Of a stretch of 64,000 nucleotides of DNA, positions 61,655-64,000 are shown piece after piece; the first letter of the stretch is position 1; the number at the start of each line of letters is the position of its first letter. Where the stretch lies: NCBI RefSeq assembly GCF_963576615.1, contig NC_088717.1:15920108-15984107 (forward strand), written 5' to 3'. The translations under genes were made by a program, and so were the position numbers. The notes under the pieces were generated by a model that was not told where the DNA came from, did no database searches, and worked only from the letters and a program-made list of their open reading frames with translations. This stretch comes from Watersipora subatra (Eukaryota > Bryozoa > Gymnolaemata > Cheilostomatida > Watersiporidae).

Positions 61655-62110
61655 CTGAATTAGCGAATAAATACATTGAAGTCTCTGTGACTGATGAAAG
61701 TGTTACTTAATCAAACATTTGCAAATATAAAAGTTATAGCAATAATTATGATCCTAATCGTGGCAACCACAAATTACAATGCATTTTGTATGAATAAACG
61801 CGTGGATGAATTATAAAAAGAAAGAGATAACTATGTACCTATTAGCTCCTCAAAAAACAGTTCGTCAACATCCATCTTATTTGTGATGTAATAAATCTTT
61901 ATCATCATTTGTTCTAAATATTCACTGAGCCAGCAATGAAACTGTAAAATCTATAGTGTGTTCTCAGACAAACAAAAATTGTGTTCAATGCAAAGTCTAC
62001 CCCAGCAACTTGTCATCAAACTCACACTGTTGTATCTATGTATTTCTCTACAAAAAATCAAAACCAACAAACTACTTTTGAACATTGTTTACCGATATAA
62101 GTAAATAAAC
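61655..62110 (+). repeat. Diverged segmental duplication, copy 2
   Basis: It is the partner of 59490-60020. A second matching pair, 61150-61260 and 62185-62285 (CGTTCAGATCACACCATAAC, then GCTTAAACAGA..CATATAAAAATATT), lies in the same order, so the duplication unit was larger and one copy has an internal deletion. Confidence 0.65.
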
Positions 62111-62474
62111 ATAACTATACGATATGATGTGTTATACTTCTCATATATCTGCATGTTTTCCTGGCGTATTTGCGAAGGTGTATTAAGTGTCCCAATGTTC
62201 AGATCACATCACAACGTTGTCACAACTTAGCTTAAACAGAGCTCATATAAAAATATTAGTTCCACTTTTTTAGTTTAAAAACTTGTTGTTACTTTTCATA
62301 GATGTGCATATAGATGTATTAAACTGTTTGCTTGATTGACTGGCTGTTTCATTGATTTGTTGACTCAAAGATTGGTTGATATATTGAAATATTGACTGAG
62401 TATTTAATTGATTTGTTAAATAATTGTCTGATTTATTCGATGAGTGTTTGATCTAACACTTGAAGAAAAATGTA

Positions 62475-62640
62475 CACAAAAGTTCAATAGATTTTTTCAA
62501 AAATCATAAGTATTTTTCTACTAATTGCAATTTTTTTGACATTTGAGACTATCTAACTGCCAGGATGTTTTAAGATTAAAATCAACAAAACTTCACCACT
62601 TTTAAATGCTCAGAAAAGAAATCAATGCGACATCGTTAAT
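62475..62640 (+). repeat. Shared repeat module, forward copy
   Basis: It contains AATAGATTTTTTCA, CTAACTGCCAGGATG and AAGATTAAAATCAACAAAAC, matching 41440-41580. It forms an inverted pair with 62750-62890. Confidence 0.65.
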
Positions 62641-62749
62641 TGTTGTAGCAGCTATAGTTGATACTGGCTAATGCATTTAAGTTGCACCGTTACTTTCTTT
62701 TATTCTGTCGGTCTCTTTGCAACTATAAGTGTTATAATCACACTTTCAC

Positions 62750-62890
62750 TTGTATTGAGTACTTTAATCACAATCAGGTGTTTTGATTTAGTCTTGAAAC
62801 TTCCTGGCAGTCAGATCAGCTCAAACATTAAAAACAATCACACATGATAAAAAATACTCATAACTTCTGATAAAATCTACTAAAATATTG
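62750..62890 (-). repeat. Shared repeat module, inverted copy
   Basis: On the minus strand it reads AGTAGATTTTATCAGAAG, then CTGACTGCCAGGAAG, then AAGACTAAATCAAAAC. With the forward copy it could fold into a hairpin with a loop of about 110 bases. Confidence 0.65.
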
Positions 62891-62894
62891 TGCA

Positions 62895-64000
62895 AGCTTA
62901 TCTTTAATTAGAATGATGACTGATTGTTTGAATTCAACTTTTATAAGCTGTGGAGCTTTTGTTTGCTTTCTTTTTTACCAACCGATATACAGCCTCAATT
63001 AGTCTGTAAACTTTCTCACATCTAGCCCTTGGTGTCTGTCGCAGCATCCTGACCATCGAGCAGAAAGTCCCTCTTGTTAGTGATCTACAAAGCGTTGTCT
63101 GGTCATTAACACAGTTGCCACAAATAGATGCTTGGACAATATGTTTCTGGATTAAGGCATATAAAAAGCCTCCAAACCAAACCAATATCATTTCTATCCA
63201 AGCATTATTACATTCAGGTTGGTAATGAAGGTTCCAGTTTACTCACTGAATTGGCTGCTATAAAGTTGTTCACCTTGATGCCAGGTCTAGAGCAGCTAAG
63301 ATATATAATTTTTGATGTTGTTTAGGCATCGGTATAATTGATCTTACAAATCGCTAATTTAAAAATGCAGTATTTCACTTCTACAACAGGAATGAATTTA
63401 TTAAGCTCTAGAATATTGGCATAAAGCTATGTATGGTGTTTTTAGGCGTTTTAATTTTTACTTTGTAAGCTACAGCAATGATAAGAGTTATGGCGCATCC
63501 GTAAAATAAACATGTTATTTGTGATTAATTTATAGTTAAAAATTTTTTTTACGAGTTTTGACAATATACAAATCACTTACAAACTAAAGATGCTCTACAC
63601 ATGAATACTATTAAATATTGACTGATACTTACTTTATTAGTTTAGTTTTACGGCAAACAAGCTGTATCTGCAGATTATGGAAAAAAAAAGAAATGAGTTA
63701 GTACCTGTTGAGAAATTGAACACATTTAGCATGGTTTTTAAACATATGCATGCATGTAACTGGATGAAAATAAATAGGAAGCCTTCAGAGTATTAGTAGC
63801 ATCTTAATATTTAGTTTTTCAGCTCTTATTGTTAATCACAGAAGAGTATAAAATGGGTGAGCAATATGTCAATCGTATTTATGTATATTGTTTATTGACA
63901 ATTATTTCATTTCAAATGAAAATGTTTTTTAAATTATGTCATTCAAGAATCATAAAACAGAAATGAAGGCAGCAGTTAGCCAATGTTAGCCACAATTGAA
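62895..64000. other. Right edge of window, no supported gene
   Basis: AT-rich. A short acceptor-like TTTTTCAG at 63822 is followed by a few codons and a stop in the phase needed by the lectin gene, so it might be its last exon, but nothing else supports this. Confidence 0.35.

Noticed and set aside
63823..63852. Possible last exon of the lectin gene
   Set aside because: An acceptor TTTTTCAG precedes it and phase 1 entry gives eight codons then TAA, but 5 kb separates it from exon 7 and there is no AATAAA close by. RNA-seq would decide.

Overview
This is animal nuclear DNA. It is AT-rich and intron-rich, with long introns full of transposon remnants, tRNA-derived SINEs and TA microsatellites. 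The three recognisable genes (retinol saturase, nucleoside diphosphate kinase, a secreted lectin-like protein), the SUEL-like domain and the mix of mobile elements suggest an invertebrate, perhaps a lophotrochozoan such as a mollusc. I cannot place it more precisely by eye.

Layout. 1-4506: a decayed Ty3/Gypsy LTR retrotransposon whose 5' LTR runs off the left edge. 4510-4870: a minisatellite carrying a 66-bp palindromic insertion. 6560-29125 (+): a complete 13-coding-exon RETSAT gene encoding 635 aa; all splice phases agree. Its introns hold SINEs, a pogo-like MITE, a TTAA-flanked MITE, a PIF/Harbinger-like element with a nested solo LTR, and a 49-51 bp minisatellite that has copied the exon 8 splice acceptor. 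30222-36637 (-): a complete 4-coding-exon nucleoside diphosphate kinase of 153 aa, convergent with RETSAT; the two stop codons are about 1.1 kb apart. Its introns hold second copies of the pogo-like and TTAA MITEs and the 3' end of a LINE. 36.7-40.7 kb: a divergent intergenic region with NDPK promoter-like motifs, a long TA repeat, a SINE and another TTAA MITE. 40730-58689 and possibly beyond (+): seven phase-consistent exons of a secreted protein with a discoidin/fucolectin-like region followed by a SUEL-lectin-like region. Its first intron contains a second, very decayed LTR retrotransposon (about 41.6-46.6 kb), and its third a P-element/THAP9-like transposase remnant. 58.7-64 kb: mostly non-coding, with a diverged segmental duplication, a decayed minus-strand coding remnant and an inverted pair of a shared repeat module.

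The three host genes have no evident joint pathway: RETSAT is an ER retinoid/redox flavoprotein, NDPK is housekeeping nucleotide metabolism, and the third is secreted. What links them is a shared set of MITE families; each gene or its flank carries a TTAA-flanked copy. The most unusual structure is the RETSAT minisatellite that has amplified a working 3' splice site.
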